Shown: positions 36,386-46,273 of the stretch, piece after piece
Position numbering within the stretch: position 1 is the first letter of the stretch
Layout of the letters: every line of letters starts with the position of its first letter
Assembly: GCF_016805985.1 (NCBI RefSeq)
Contig: NZ_CP017661.1
Location: forward strand, 2,418,001-2,482,000
Reading direction: 5' to 3'
Source: Microbacterium sp. JZ31
GTDB taxonomy: Bacteria; Actinomycetota; Actinomycetes; Actinomycetales; Microbacteriaceae
DNA: 64,000 nt
Program-made: the position numbers and the translations under genes
Notes under the pieces: model-generated
The model's input: only the letters and a program-made list of their open reading frames with translations
Database searches by the model: none
Told to the model about the DNA's origin: nothing

Positions 36386-37435
36386 GTGAGCTGGCTCGAC
36401 GATCCGCTCGACGACGAGGACGAGCCGCTCTACGACGAGAGCGACGTCCGCGTCCGCCCCAACCCCAAGGGCAACCGCCCGCGCACCAAGCGCCGCCCCG
36501 CGCACGAGGACGCGATGATCGCGCGCGTGCTCGGCGTCGACCGCGGCCGCTACACCGTGCTCGCGGGAGAGGACACCCCGGATGAGCGCCAGCTGACCGC
36601 GTCGCGCGCCCGCGAGCTGCGCAAGACCCCGATCGTCACGGGCGACCGCGCGCGGATCGTGGGCGACACGACCGGCCAGGAGGGGACCCTCGCCCGCATC
36701 GTCGGCATCGAGGAGCGCACGTCGCTGCTGCGCCGCAGCGCGGACGACACAGACCAGGTCGAACGGGTGATCGTCGCCAACGCCGACCAGATGCTCCTGG
36801 TCGTCGCCGCGGCCGATCCCGAGCCGCGTCCGCGCCTGGTGGACAGGTATCTGATCGCCGCGCTCGATGCGGGCATCCGGCCCCTGATGGTCATCACCAA
36901 GACGGACCTCGCCGATCCGGCGCCGTTCCTGACGCACTTCGAGGGCCTGAACGACCTGCGCGTCTTCTTCAGCGCACGCGACGAGACGCCGGCCGACGCG
37001 ATCGGGGAGGCGCTGATCGGGCACTCGACCGTGTTCGTGGGACATTCCGGCGTGGGCAAGTCGACGCTCGTCAACGCGCTGGTGCCGACCGCCGGACGCG
37101 CGACCGGCCACGTCAACGAGGTGACCGGGCGCGGGCGGCACACCTCGTCCTCGACCGTGTCGCTGCGCTACCACGGCCACGGCGGGTCCGGCTGGGTCAT
37201 CGACACCCCCGGCGTGCGGTCGTTCGGTCTCGGGCACGTGGACCCCGCGAACATCCTGCGCGCCTACCGCGACCTCGAGGACGTGGCCGAGCAGTGCCCG
37301 CGCGGCTGCACGCACCTGCCGGATGCGCCGGACTGCGCGCTCAACGAGGCGGTCGCGGAGGGCCGGCTGCCCGCCTCACGCGTCGACTCGCTGCAGCGCC
37401 TGCTCGCGACCTTCAAGGACCGGACCGACTACTGA
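36386..37435 (+). CDS. rsgA: Ribosome small-subunit-dependent GTPase A
   Basis: A 349-residue circularly permuted GTPase that checks late 30S assembly. An OB-fold (about 40-120) is followed by G4 TKTD (171-174), G1 GHSGVGKS (219-226), G3 DTPG (273-276) and the zinc knuckle Cys304, Cys308, His310, Cys317. This order (G4-G1-G3) defines the family. The N-terminus carries an acidic patch and a basic stretch ([12 protein letters not shown]). The start is GTG. It follows aroA closely and is probably co-transcribed. Confidence 0.93.
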   Translation: MSWLDDPLDDEDEPLYDESDVRVRPNPKGNRPRTKRRPAHEDAMIARVLGVDRGRYTVLAGEDTPDERQLTASRARELRKTPIVTGDRARIVGDTTGQEGTLARIVGIEERTSLLRRSADDTDQVERVIVANADQMLLVVAAADPEPRPRLVDRYLIAALDAGIRPLMVITKTDLADPAPFLTHFEGLNDLRVFFSARDETPADAIGEALIGHSTVFVGHSGVGKSTLVNALVPTAGRATGHVNEVTGRGRHTSSSTVSLRYHGHGGSGWVIDTPGVRSFGLGHVDPANILRAYRDLEDVAEQCPRGCTHLPDAPDCALNEAVAEGRLPASRVDSLQRLLATFKDRTDY

Positions 37436-37511
37436 CGGCGCCCCTCGCCCATCGCGCACCGGCCGGCATCGCTCATCCGCGCGATCCCGGTGCGCCGCCT
37501 AGGCTGGACGG

Positions 37512-37985
37512 GTGACTGAGACGCGCCTCGAACCCGGAACGCCCGCCCCCGACTTCACGCTGCAGGATCAGGATGGCAAGCCCGTATCGCTCGCGGACCT
37601 CCGCGGCGGCAAGGTCGTGCTGTACTTCTACCCCGCCGCGATGACGCCGGGCTGCACCACGCAGGCCTGCGACTTCCGCGACAGCATCTCGTCGCTCTCC
37701 GGCGCGGGCTACACCGTGCTCGGCGTCTCGCGCGACGAGCCCGCCAAGCTCGCCGAGTTCCGGGAGCGCGACGGGCTCACGTTCGAGCTGCTGAGCGACC
37801 CCGACGCGCAGGTGCACCGCGCCTACGGCACGTGGGGCGAGAAGATGAACTACGGCAAGGTCGTCGAGGGCGTCATCCGGTCGACGTTCGTGCTCGACGA
37901 GCAGGGCGTCGTCACCAAAGCCCTCTACAACGTCAAGGCAACCGGACACGTCGCCCGCCTGCGCAAGGAGCTCGGCGTCGACTGA
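37512..37985 (+). CDS. bcp: Thiol peroxidase of the BCP/PrxQ family
   Basis: A 157-residue peroxiredoxin that reduces hydroperoxides. The peroxidatic Cys48 is in TPGCTTQAC with the resolving Cys53 five residues later, the PrxQ arrangement. The length is normal. The GTG start lies exactly 6 nt after TAGGCT (37500-37505), a clear leaderless promoter. Its closeness to sigH-rsrA fits oxidative-stress defence, although the promoter looks like a housekeeping one. Confidence 0.92.
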   Translation: MTETRLEPGTPAPDFTLQDQDGKPVSLADLRGGKVVLYFYPAAMTPGCTTQACDFRDSISSLSGAGYTVLGVSRDEPAKLAEFRERDGLTFELLSDPDAQVHRAYGTWGEKMNYGKVVEGVIRSTFVLDEQGVVTKALYNVKATGHVARLRKELGVD

Positions 37986-38078
37986 CGTCGCGGTCGCCGC
38001 GCCCTGCCGCCGCTAGCCCAGCCGCGGGGCGCAGGCAACCCCATCCGCCGCGCCAGAGCGGCATGCCTACCATCGGGC

Positions 38079-38870
38079 ATGTCCGCCGAGCACTCAGGAT
38101 CGCGCCGCCCCCGCACGGGAGCCCCCCGGCTGACCCGGCACGTCGCGCCGGGCGTCCACCGCCTCGAGCACGCGCACGTCAACTGCTACCTGATCGAGGA
38201 TCAGGGCCAGGTGACGATCGTCGACACGGGCCTGCCCGCCTCGTGGCGGATCCTCCCGGACGTGCTGGCCGCCATCGGCAGCTCGCGCTCGGCCGTGCAG
38301 GCGGTCGTGATCACGCACGCGCACTTCGACCATCTCGGGTTCGCGCACGCGATCCATCAGGACTGGGGCGTGCCGGTGCATGGGCACCCGGACGAGGCGT
38401 ACCTCGCGGTGCACCCCTATCGCTACGCGCACGAGTCGCCGCGGATCCGGTATCCCTTCCGCTATCCCGGATCCATCCCGGTGCTCGCCCGCATGGCGGG
38501 CGCGGGCGCGCTGCGGGTGCGCGGCCTTGAGGGGCTGCAGGCCATGGGGATCGACGCGGCGCTCGACGTGCCCGGCCGGCCGCGGGTCGTGTTCAGCCCC
38601 GGCCACACGTTCGGGCACTGCGCTCTGCACCTGCCCGAGCGCGGCGTGCTCTTCAGCGGCGATGCGCTCGTCACGTTCGATCCCTACACCACGGAGCGCG
38701 GCCCCCGCGTCGTCGCCGCGGCGGCGACCGCCGATACGGCCGAGGCGCTGCGTTCGCTCTCCCGGCTCGACGACACCGAGGCGGCGACGGTGCTGCCGGG
38801 CCACGGCGAGCCGTGGCGGCACGGCGTGCGCGCGGCGACGGCCGCCGCGCGAGAGGCCGGCGTCCGCTGA
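38079..38870 (+). CDS. MBL-fold metallohydrolase
   Basis: A 263-residue metallo-beta-lactamase-fold hydrolase. The zinc motif THAHFDHLG gives His80, His82, Asp84 and His85; further ligands are in SPGHTFGH, FSGDALV and LPGHGEP. The substrate (thioester, lactone or phosphoester) is not predictable. TACCAT ends 5 nt before the ATG, again suggesting a leaderless mRNA. The stop codon lies in the loop of the terminator at 38851-38889. Confidence 0.87.
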   Translation: MSAEHSGSRRPRTGAPRLTRHVAPGVHRLEHAHVNCYLIEDQGQVTIVDTGLPASWRILPDVLAAIGSSRSAVQAVVITHAHFDHLGFAHAIHQDWGVPVHGHPDEAYLAVHPYRYAHESPRIRYPFRYPGSIPVLARMAGAGALRVRGLEGLQAMGIDAALDVPGRPRVVFSPGHTFGHCALHLPERGVLFSGDALVTFDPYTTERGPRVVAAAATADTAEALRSLSRLDDTEAATVLPGHGEPWRHGVRAATAAAREAGVR

Positions 38871-38889
38871 CGCGGAACACCGGCCTCTC
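38851..38889. terminator. Bidirectional terminator between the MBL and PPOX genes
   Basis: Outer stem GAGAGGCCGG / CCGGCCTCTC (10 bp) with an inner stem TCCGC-TGAC-GCGGA. The end of the MBL reading frame is inside it, and it lies 36 bp from the convergent stop of the PPOX-like gene. Confidence 0.75.
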
Positions 38890-38924
38890 ACTTCGGAGCG
38901 CGGAGCTTCAGGAGCTCGACGGGC

Positions 38925-39422
38925 TCAGAGTTCGACCGTGCGGTTCTCCCCCACATCGGGCTGCGTGCGCGTGACGGTCGCCTTGGCGATCTTGAACGCG
39001 GAGACGATCCCGGGCTCGTCCTTGGCCCAGTACTCGGCCGACTCGGCGTGCACGCGCAGAAGCACGATCGTCGGGTCCTCGCGTCCCTCCGGGAACCAGG
39101 CCTGCACGGCGGGCGTCCAGTACTCGTCGATCTTCTGCGCGTCGCGCACGAGCGTCGCCGTGCCCGCGACCGACAGGTAGCCCTTGCCCGAGTCGAACGC
39201 GACATTCACGGACGAGTTGCCGGAGATGTCGCGCACCTTCGGGCTGTTGTCCTGCACGAAGAACCACAGGTCGCCGTCGAACTCGACGTCCTGCGCGGCG
39301 AGCGGCCTGCTGTGCAGCTCACCCTCCGGGCTGACCGTGGTGAGCAGGCCGACCTTCGCGGCCTTGACGATCTTCGCGATCGTGGCGCGGTCCTCGTCGG
39401 TGGCGTGGGGCAGATTCTCCAT
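38925..39422 (-). CDS. Pyridoxamine 5'-phosphate oxidase-fold protein (general stress protein 26 type)
   Basis: A 165-residue split-barrel flavin/F420-binding-fold protein. VGLLTTVSPEGELHSRPLA, DLWFFVQDNSPKV and VNVAFDSGKGYLSVAGTATLV follow the GSP26/YzzA family pattern. The role is unclear; relatives bind FMN or FAD and are induced by stress. ATG 39422 has an AGGAGG site 7 nt upstream and was chosen over the open extension to 39464. Confidence 0.85.
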   Translation of the reverse strand: MENLPHATDEDRATIAKIVKAAKVGLLTTVSPEGELHSRPLAAQDVEFDGDLWFFVQDNSPKVRDISGNSSVNVAFDSGKGYLSVAGTATLVRDAQKIDEYWTPAVQAWFPEGREDPTIVLLRVHAESAEYWAKDEPGIVSAFKIAKATVTRTQPDVGENRTVEL

Positions 39423-39524
39423 GGATGTCCTCCTGGGTGTCGTCGTGCGGTCCACGCTACGCACGCGGAATCCGCGGCCCCAGCCGGTTGACAGCCGCGC
39501 GATCCGGCCTAGACCTGCCCGTCG

Positions 39525-39833
39525 TCACCCGTCCGGATCGATCTGCTCGCGTGTAAGCACGATGCCGCCGTGCTCGTTCGCCGACTCCACGAGCTGTGAC
39601 AGCCACTTGCGGTTGAGCTCCCCCACGAGGGGCTCGGACAGGACGAAGCGGATCGGGATCGCCGGGTGGACCCAGATGGTCGTCTGCTCGTCGGAGTCGC
39701 CGTCCGCGTGCTGCCACGACACCGAGAAGCTCTCGTTGCGGCGCAGCTTGGCCATGATCACCGCCCGGAGGTGGGCGAGCGCGCGGTCCTCGATGAAGAT
39801 CGGCCCGGCGCTGTCGTAGATCAATGTGCCCAT
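39525..39833 (-). CDS. Small conserved actinobacterial protein (DUF7882-like)
   Basis: A 102-residue protein starting MGTLIYDSAGPIFIEDRALAHL and holding SFSVSW and TTIWVHPAIPIRFVL. It resembles a family of short proteins common in Microbacteriaceae that databases often mislabel as 'ATP-dependent DNA ligase'; no ligase motif is present. TAGCGT lies 7 nt upstream of the ATG. Function unknown. It is divergent from the cmtR-like gene. Confidence 0.75.
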   Translation of the reverse strand: MGTLIYDSAGPIFIEDRALAHLRAVIMAKLRRNESFSVSWQHADGDSDEQTTIWVHPAIPIRFVLSEPLVGELNRKWLSQLVESANEHGGIVLTREQIDPDG

Positions 39834-39933
39834 GCGGCAGACGCTACGTCATGGCCGCCGCACGCGCCCTGTGCGCGCGGGGTCGCTGGCGAGAGATCTT
39901 CTTCATCGATGCTTCAGCGTTCGCTTTATTCAG

Positions 39934-39948
39934 CGATACGTGTATCGT
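39934..39948 (+). promoter_or_regulatory. Operator and -10 of the cmtR-CDF transcript
   Basis: The perfect inverted repeat CGATAC-GT-GTATCG (39934-39947) overlaps the -10 hexamer TATCGT (39943-39948), which is 6 nt from the GTG start. A repressor bound here would block polymerase directly, the expected arrangement for an ArsR/SmtB sensor controlling itself and the transporter. Confidence 0.65.
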
Positions 39949-39954
39949 TGGCGC

Positions 39955-40287
39955 GTGACCACCGCCACACTCACGCACACCGCGGCACTCGCCCGCCTCG
40001 GCCACGCCCTCTCCGACGCGACGCGAGCCGGCATCCTCCTCGCCCTTCGCGAGACGGCGGCCTACCCCTCGGAACTCGCCGAGCGGCTCGGCGTCTCCCG
40101 GCAGGTCATGTCGAACCAGTTGGCCTGCTTGCGCGGGTGCGGACTGGTCAGGGTGACGCCGGAGGGACGCCGAAGCGCATACCGCCTTGCAGACGACCAT
40201 CTGGCGCCCGCTCTCGACGAGCTGCTCCGGGTCGTGCTCGTCGTGGAACCGGACTGCTGCTCCGGGGAAGGATGCACCTGCGCATGA
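39955..40287 (+). CDS. cmtR: ArsR/SmtB-family metal sensor, CmtR type (Cd/Pb)
   Basis: A 110-residue winged-helix repressor. The recognition helix region SRQVMSNQLACLRGCGLV carries Cys58 and Cys62, and the C-terminal tail has Cys101/Cys102 plus Cys107 and Cys109, matching the CmtR metal site (Cys57, Cys61, Cys102 in Mycobacterium tuberculosis). Metal binding should release the operator at 39934-39947. GTG 39955 was chosen because the conserved N-terminus starts there and TATCGT is 6 nt upstream; the frame is open further up. The stop overlaps the transporter start (ATGA). Confidence 0.88.
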   Translation: MTTATLTHTAALARLGHALSDATRAGILLALRETAAYPSELAERLGVSRQVMSNQLACLRGCGLVRVTPEGRRSAYRLADDHLAPALDELLRVVLVVEPDCCSGEGCTCA

Positions 40288-40952
40288 CGATGGCTCACGA
40301 CCGTCGCGCGGTGCTCCAGCGGCGCATCCGGATGATCGTGGCCGCGACGATCATCTACAACCTCGTCGAGGCAGCGGTGGCGCTGTCTGCCGGCGCCGTC
40401 GCCTCGTCCGTCGCGCTGATCGGCTTCGGACTCGACTCGACGATCGAGGTGCTCTCCGCAGCGGCGGTCGCCTGGCAGTTCACCCGGAGCGAGCCGGAGC
40501 GCTGGGAGAAGGGCACGCTGCGGGTGATCGCCGTGGCGTTCTTCGCACTGGCCGGCTATGTCGCGGCATCCTCCACACTCGCGTTGGCCGGCGGCGCCGA
40601 CGTCGGGCACAGCACCGTGGGGATCGTCCTCACCGCCCTCAGCGTGGCCGTCATGCCGCTGCTTTCCTTCGCGGAGCGCCGAGCGGGGCGAGAGCTCGGC
40701 TCCGCGACGGCGATCGCCGACTCGAAGCAGACGCTCGTATGCACGTACCTGTCGGCAGCAGTGCTGGTCGGCCTCGTCCTCAACTCCTGGCTCGGCTGGT
40801 GGTGGGCAGATGCCGTTGCCGGCTTCGTCATCGCGGCGTTCGCTGTGCGCGAGGGCGTCGAGGCCTGGCGAGGGGACGCCTGCGCCACATCCGTGGGCAT
40901 GATCCTCGAGCAGGAGCCTGAACACGAGCACGAGCACGAGCACGAGCACTGA
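40284..40952 (+). CDS. Cation-efflux protein (CDF-like) with a His-Glu tail
   Basis: A 222-residue membrane protein with about six helices. The CDF-type metal-site elements are GFGLDSTIEVLSA in TM2 and WWWADAVAGF in TM5, and a cytoplasmic linker lies between. The C-terminus is an alternating His-Glu run of 12 residues (EHEHEHEHEH core) that can bind Zn, Cd, Co or Ni. It is translationally coupled to the CmtR-type sensor, so it is most probably an exporter of Cd, Pb, Zn or a similar metal. Confidence 0.85.
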   Translation: MTMAHDRRAVLQRRIRMIVAATIIYNLVEAAVALSAGAVASSVALIGFGLDSTIEVLSAAAVAWQFTRSEPERWEKGTLRVIAVAFFALAGYVAASSTLALAGGADVGHSTVGIVLTALSVAVMPLLSFAERRAGRELGSATAIADSKQTLVCTYLSAAVLVGLVLNSWLGWWWADAVAGFVIAAFAVREGVEAWRGDACATSVGMILEQEPEHEHEHEHEH

Positions 40953-40969
40953 CGACACCGAAGATCGCG

Positions 40970-40988
40970 CGGGCGCACCGCGCGCCCG
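40970..40988. terminator. Possible terminator after the CDF gene
   Basis: Short hairpin CGGGCGC-ACCGC-GCGCCCG, 7-bp stem, in the 51-bp gap between the convergent CDF and DUF305 genes. Confidence 0.45.
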
Positions 40989-41003
40989 GTGGGCGCGGCC
41001 CGC

Positions 41004-41575
41004 TCAATCGGCGCACGAACGCTCGGCTTGCTCGGTGAACTCCGGGGCGGGTCGGGTGGCCGCCTCTTCCGCCGTCCGAACCGCGCCATGTTGCCGGATG
41101 TCGTCGATCAGCCAGGACATCTCGAGGATCTCCTCGCGCTGCGCCTCGCTGATGGAGCGGGCCAGCTCGCAGACGCGGACATCGTCGAGGTGAGCGTGCT
41201 CGGACCTGGTGATGGCCAGGGAATGGTGCGGGATCATGCTGCTCATGTAGGCGACGTCATCGATGGTCACCTGACTGCGATCGAGGTAGACGCCGCCCCG
41301 AGCAGCACCAGGCTCACCGCGATGATCGCGATGTTGCCCTTGGTATTGCGGTACATCCGCGCCATCCACGCGAACATCACCAGCCCCATCGCGCCGCCCA
41401 TGGTGAGCGCCATGAAGACGCGGCTCTCGCTGAAGCGGATGTGGCCCCATTCCCAGACGCCGACGAACATCGTCCCGTACATGACGACCATGCCCGTCAG
41501 GATCATCGCGGCGAATCGAACGTACTGCGACCAGCCTCGCTGCTTCTCGTGCGGGGCGTTTGCGTGCTCTGACAT
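41004..41575 (-). pseudogene. DUF305 membrane protein split by an apparent frameshift
   Basis: The N-terminal half (frame ending 41267) is a membrane part of about 100 residues: three helices with FAAMILTGMVVMYGTMF and FMALTMGGAMGLVMF cores. The C-terminal half (frame ending 41004) begins RSQVTIDDVAYMSSMIPHH and continues as a DUF305 four-helix domain with the His-His metal motif MIPHHSLAI. In intact relatives these are one protein with the RSQ segment straight after the last helix. Adding one base to the run of four C at 41296-41299 restores this. The DUF305 family is linked to copper and other metal handling. Either a true inactivation or an assembly error. Confidence 0.75.
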
Positions 41576-41633
41576 GTCGGGGGCCTCCTCACCGGTGCGT
41601 GGTTGGCAAGCGTACGCCCGACACGCCGCGTCC

Positions 41634-42158
41634 TCAGTCGCGTCTCTCGGCGGCCGAGGGGATGTCTCGGAAGGCGCTTCCGTCCCCGTACTGCTCTGAC
41701 GTGACCACGCTGAACGTGCCGTTCGTCTCGAGAACCACGGCGGTGACGGAGCCCAGGTCGCCCGACCCGCTCTGTCGGACCGCCTGCCGCACTTCGGCGA
41801 TGTCGACGCGCGTGCGGCGGAGTGCCGCCTCGTCAACGCGCCCCTTCCACAGCAGCACGGTGGGTTCGCCGGTCACCACCGCACGGAAGGGGTTCCATCG
41901 AGACGAGACGAAGGCGACCACCATCTGCAGGGCGATGAGCAGGACGATCGCGACCGCGCCCTCGGCGAAGGACACATCTGCGCTGAGCAGGATGGTGGCG
42001 AGCGTCGAACCGAGCGCCACGGTGACGACGAAATCGAACTGGTTGAGCTGGCCGAGCGTCCGCTTGCCCGATATCCGGAGCGCGACGATGGTCAGGACGT
42101 AGGCGGCGACGCCCACGGCGATGACGCGGAGGAGATCGGACCAGGTGTCGAACCACAT
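41634..42158 (-). CDS. DUF421 (YetF-like) membrane protein
   Basis: A 174-residue protein with three N-terminal helices (LLRVIAVGVAAYVLTIVALR region), the conserved RISGKRTLGQLNQFDFVV motif and a cytoplasmic alpha/beta domain (EPTVLLWKGRVDEAALRRTR). This is the standard YetF/YcaP layout at somewhat shorter length than the Bacillus paralogues. Function is unknown; spore and stress roles have been proposed. TATCGT lies 7 nt upstream of the ATG. Confidence 0.85.
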   Translation of the reverse strand: MWFDTWSDLLRVIAVGVAAYVLTIVALRISGKRTLGQLNQFDFVVTVALGSTLATILLSADVSFAEGAVAIVLLIALQMVVAFVSSRWNPFRAVVTGEPTVLLWKGRVDEAALRRTRVDIAEVRQAVRQSGSGDLGSVTAVVLETNGTFSVVTSEQYGDGSAFRDIPSAAERRD

Positions 42159-42206
42159 GCGGCCGACGATACGTCGTTTCGGTCCGGTCGGTCACCGGCG
42201 GACGAC

Positions 42207-42235
42207 AACTGCCCCGGCGATCGCCGGGGGCAGTT
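42207..42235 (-). terminator. Terminator of the nrd operon
   Basis: AACTGCCCC-GGCGA / TCGCC-GGGGGCAGTT: a 14-15-bp stem with one bulged base, 35 bp after the nrdF stop on the minus strand and upstream of the DUF421 start. Confidence 0.75.
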
Positions 42236-42269
42236 CGATGTCAGTTGCTCGCGCGACCGACCGCGGGGT

Positions 42270-43274
<1,005 letters not shown>

Positions 43275-45437
43275 TCAGAGCGTGCAGCTGACGCACTGAT
43301 CGATGTCCGTGCCCTCGAGGGCCATCTGGCGCAGGCGGATGTAGTAGATCGTCTTGATCCCCTTGCGCCACGCGTAGATCTGCGCCTTGTTGATGTCGCG
43401 CGTGGTGGCGGTGTCCTTGAAGAACAGCGTCAGCGACAGGCCCTGGTCGACGTGCTGCGTCGCCGCGGCGTACGTGTCGATGACCTTCTCGTAGCCGATC
43501 TCGTACGCGTCCTGGTAGTAGTCCAGGTTGTCGTTCGTCATGAACGGCGCCGGGTAGTAGACGCGACCCAGCTTGCCTTCCTTGCGGATCTCGATCTTCG
43601 ACGCGATCGGGTGGATCGACGACGTCGAGTTGTTGATGTACGAGATCGAGCCGGTCGGCGGCACGGCCTGCAGGTTCTGGTTGTAGATGCCGTGCTGCTG
43701 GATGGACGCCTGCAGCGCACGCCAGTCGGCCTGCGTCGGGATGTGGTGGCCGGCGAACATCTGCTTGACCTTCTCGGTCTGCGGCGCCCACTCCCGCTCG
43801 ACGTACTTCTGGAAGAACTCGCCCGTGGCGTACTTCGAGTCCCAGAACCCGTCGAACACCTGGCCGCGCTCGATCGCGAGCTTGTTCGACGCGCTCAGCG
43901 CGTGGAACAGCACCGTGTAGAAGTAGATGTTCGTGAAGTCCAGGCCCTCTTCCGAGCCGTAGTACACGCGCTCGCGGGCGAGGTAGCCGTGCAGGTTCAT
44001 CTGGCCGAGGCCGATCGCGTGCGAACGGTCGTTGCCGTCCTCGATCGAGCGCACCGAGCGGATGTGGCTCTGATCGCTGACCGCGGTGAGCGCGCGGATC
44101 GAGGTCTCGACCGTCTGGCCCAGGTTCGGGGAGTCCATCGCGAGCGCGATGTTCAGCGAGCCCAGGTTGCAGGAGATGTCCTTGCCGATCTGGTCGTACG
44201 AGAGGTCCTCGTTCAGCGTCGTCGGCGTGTTCACCTGCAGGATCTCGCTGCAGAGGTTGGACATGTTGATCCGGCCCTTGATCGGGTTCTCCCGGTTCAC
44301 CGTGTCCTCGAACATGATGTACGGGTAGCCCGACTCGAACTGGATCTCGGCGAGCGTCTGGAAGAACTTGCGCGCGTTGATCTTGGTCTTCTTGATGCGC
44401 GGGTCGTCCACCATCTCGCGGTACTTCTCCGTGACGGAGATGTCGCCGAAGGGCACGCCGTAGACGCGCTCGACGTCGTACGGCGAGAAGAGGTACATGT
44501 CCTCGTCGTTCTTGGCGAGCTCGAACGTGATGTCCGGCACGACCACGCCGAGCGACAGCGTCTTGATGCGGATCTTCTCGTCGGCGTTCTCGCGCTTGGT
44601 GTCGAGGAACTTCATGATGTCGGGGTGGTGCGCCGAGAGGTACACCGCGCCCGCGCCCTGGCGCGCGCCGAGCTGGTTGGCGTAGCTGAAGGAGTCCTCC
44701 AGCAGCTTCATGACGGGGATGATGCCGCTGGACTGGTTCTCGATCTGCTTGATCGGGGCGCCGGCCTCGCGGATGTTCGACAGCAGCAGGGCCACGCCGC
44801 CGCCGCGCTTGGACAGCTGCAGCGCCGAGTTGATGCCGCGCGCGATCGACTCCATGTTGTCCTCGATGCGCAGCAGGAAGCAGCTGACGAGCTCGCCGCG
44901 CTGCGCCTTGCCCGCGTTGAGGAACGTCGGGGTCGCGGGCTGGAAGCGGCCCGAGATGATCTCCTCGACGAGGTTCCACGCGAGGTCCTGGTCGCCGTCG
45001 GCGAGGGCGAGCGCGGTCATCACGACGCGGTCCTCGAAGCGCTCGAGGTAGCGCTTGCCGTCGAAGGTCTTGAGCGTGTAGCTCGTGTAGTACTTGAACG
45101 CGCCGAGGAACGTCTCGAAGCGGAACTTCTTGCCGTACGCGAAGTCGTTCAGGCGCTCGACGAACTCGAACGGGTACTTCTCGATGACGGCGCCCTCGTA
45201 GTACTCCTTCTCGACCAGGTAGTCGAGACGCTCCTTGAGCGAGTGGAAGAACACCGTGTTCTGGTTGACGTGCTGCAGGAAGTACTCCCGCGCGGCGCGC
45301 TTGTCCGCGTCGAACTGGATCTTCCCGTTCTCGTCGTACAGATTGAGCATCGCGTTGAGGGCGTGATAATCGAGCCCATCGAACTTCGCGTTGTGCTTGA
45401 AGTCCGCATCCGTGGTCAGGGCTGCTGCTTCCACCAT
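43275..45437 (-). CDS. nrdE: Class Ib ribonucleotide reductase, alpha subunit
   Basis: A 720-residue catalytic subunit that reduces ribonucleoside diphosphates. Seen: [11 protein letters not shown] with one active-site Cys, SNLCSEI with the thiyl Cys, [26 protein letters not shown], and the C-terminal redox pair CVSC in DQCVSCTL that NrdH reduces. The ATP-cone of class Ia is absent. ATG 45437 was chosen; it lies 22 nt inside the end of nrdI, a typical coupling. The frame is open to 45599 but that part is nrdI in another frame. Confidence 0.95.
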   Translation of the reverse strand: MVEAAALTTDADFKHNAKFDGLDYHALNAMLNLYDENGKIQFDADKRAAREYFLQHVNQNTVFFHSLKERLDYLVEKEYYEGAVIEKYPFEFVERLNDFAYGKKFRFETFLGAFKYYTSYTLKTFDGKRYLERFEDRVVMTALALADGDQDLAWNLVEEIISGRFQPATPTFLNAGKAQRGELVSCFLLRIEDNMESIARGINSALQLSKRGGGVALLLSNIREAGAPIKQIENQSSGIIPVMKLLEDSFSYANQLGARQGAGAVYLSAHHPDIMKFLDTKRENADEKIRIKTLSLGVVVPDITFELAKNDEDMYLFSPYDVERVYGVPFGDISVTEKYREMVDDPRIKKTKINARKFFQTLAEIQFESGYPYIMFEDTVNRENPIKGRINMSNLCSEILQVNTPTTLNEDLSYDQIGKDISCNLGSLNIALAMDSPNLGQTVETSIRALTAVSDQSHIRSVRSIEDGNDRSHAIGLGQMNLHGYLARERVYYGSEEGLDFTNIYFYTVLFHALSASNKLAIERGQVFDGFWDSKYATGEFFQKYVEREWAPQTEKVKQMFAGHHIPTQADWRALQASIQQHGIYNQNLQAVPPTGSISYINNSTSSIHPIASKIEIRKEGKLGRVYYPAPFMTNDNLDYYQDAYEIGYEKVIDTYAAATQHVDQGLSLTLFFKDTATTRDINKAQIYAWRKGIKTIYYIRLRQMALEGTDIDQCVSCTL

Positions 45438-45847
45438 CGTTCCAATCCGTCGGTGACGCGCTCGACGTCGTCGGGTGTGCCGAAGAGTTCTAGCCGGTAC
45501 AAGTGAGGCACGTTGCACTTGCGGCTGATGATGTCGCCGGCGATGCAGAAGCCGTCGCCGAAGTTGGTGTTCCCCGCCGAGACGACCCCGCGGATCCATC
45601 GGCGGTTGCGCTCGTCGTTGAGGAAGCGGATGACCTGCTTGGGCACCGCCCCCCGCCCGTCACCCCCGCCGTAGGTGGGGGTGACGAGCACATAGGGCTC
45701 ATCGACGACGAGTTCCTCGTCGCCGCGATGGAGAGGGATCCGCTCGGCCCGCATGCCGAGCTTCTCGATGAAACGTGCGGTGTTGCCGGACACGCTCGAG
45801 AAGTAGACGAGCAGCGGCGCCTCGGTGGGCGCGACCGTCGCGGTCAT
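45416..45847 (-). CDS. nrdI: Flavodoxin-like NrdI
   Basis: A 143-residue FMN protein that supplies the oxidant for assembling the Mn cofactor of NrdF. The phosphate loop is [16 protein letters not shown], and FMN-contacting segments are TPTYGGGDG and [13 protein letters not shown]. Its 3' end overlaps the start of nrdE. The gene order nrdH-nrdI-nrdE-nrdF on the minus strand is the usual class Ib one. Confidence 0.93.
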   Translation of the reverse strand: MTATVAPTEAPLLVYFSSVSGNTARFIEKLGMRAERIPLHRGDEELVVDEPYVLVTPTYGGGDGRGAVPKQVIRFLNDERNRRWIRGVVSAGNTNFGDGFCIAGDIISRKCNVPHLYRLELFGTPDDVERVTDGLERWWKQQP

Positions 45848-45920
45848 CTCTCCTCACTCCTTCTTCCGCCGGACCCGCCGGCAGCTCGTGCGGATCGGCG
45901 ATGTCCTCGAAGAGGGCCGA

Positions 45921-46154
45921 TCAGGCGAGGCGCGTGGCGAGCTCGTCGATCATGTCGGGACGGAAGCCCGACCAGTGGTCCTCGTCGGTCACGACGACGG
46001 GAGCCTGCATGTAGCCGAGGGCCTTGACCTGCTCGAGCGCAGCCGGGTCCTGCGAGAGGTCGACGACCTCGTAGTCGATGCCCTTCGAGTCGAGCGCGCG
46101 GTACGTGGCCGTGCACTGAACGCAAGCGGGCTTGGTGTAGACCGTGATCGCCAT
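45921..46154 (-). CDS. nrdH: Glutaredoxin-like NrdH redoxin
   Basis: A 77-residue thioredoxin-fold electron donor for NrdE. The redox motif is CVQC in KPACVQCTATYRAL, and the C-terminal WSGFRPDMI is the NrdH signature used for contact with thioredoxin reductase. It is the first gene of the nrd operon, 73 bp upstream of nrdI; tandem NrdR boxes lie upstream. Confidence 0.93.
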   Translation of the reverse strand: MAITVYTKPACVQCTATYRALDSKGIDYEVVDLSQDPAALEQVKALGYMQAPVVVTDEDHWSGFRPDMIDELATRLA

Positions 46155-46211
46155 GACGCTTCTTCCCCTTCAAAACCGTCTCAGACTCGGCGGACCTCCG
46201 CCGGGATCTCA

Positions 46212-46259
46212 ATACTACATATGGGTGCAGACATTCCGGGGCACCACTAGGGCTAGTAG
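46212..46259 (-). promoter_or_regulatory. Tandem NrdR boxes upstream of nrdH
   Basis: Two imperfect palindromes related to the NrdR consensus ACACTATATATAGTGT: ATACTACATATGGGTG at 46212-46227 and CCACTAGGGCTAGTAG at 46244-46259. Their starts are 32 bp apart, three helical turns, which is the normal spacing of paired NrdR boxes. They are 57-105 bp upstream of nrdH, so NrdR with dATP/ATP would repress the operon here. The nrdR gene itself is not in the window. Confidence 0.7.
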
Positions 46260-46273
46260 TTACACGGTTGTCA

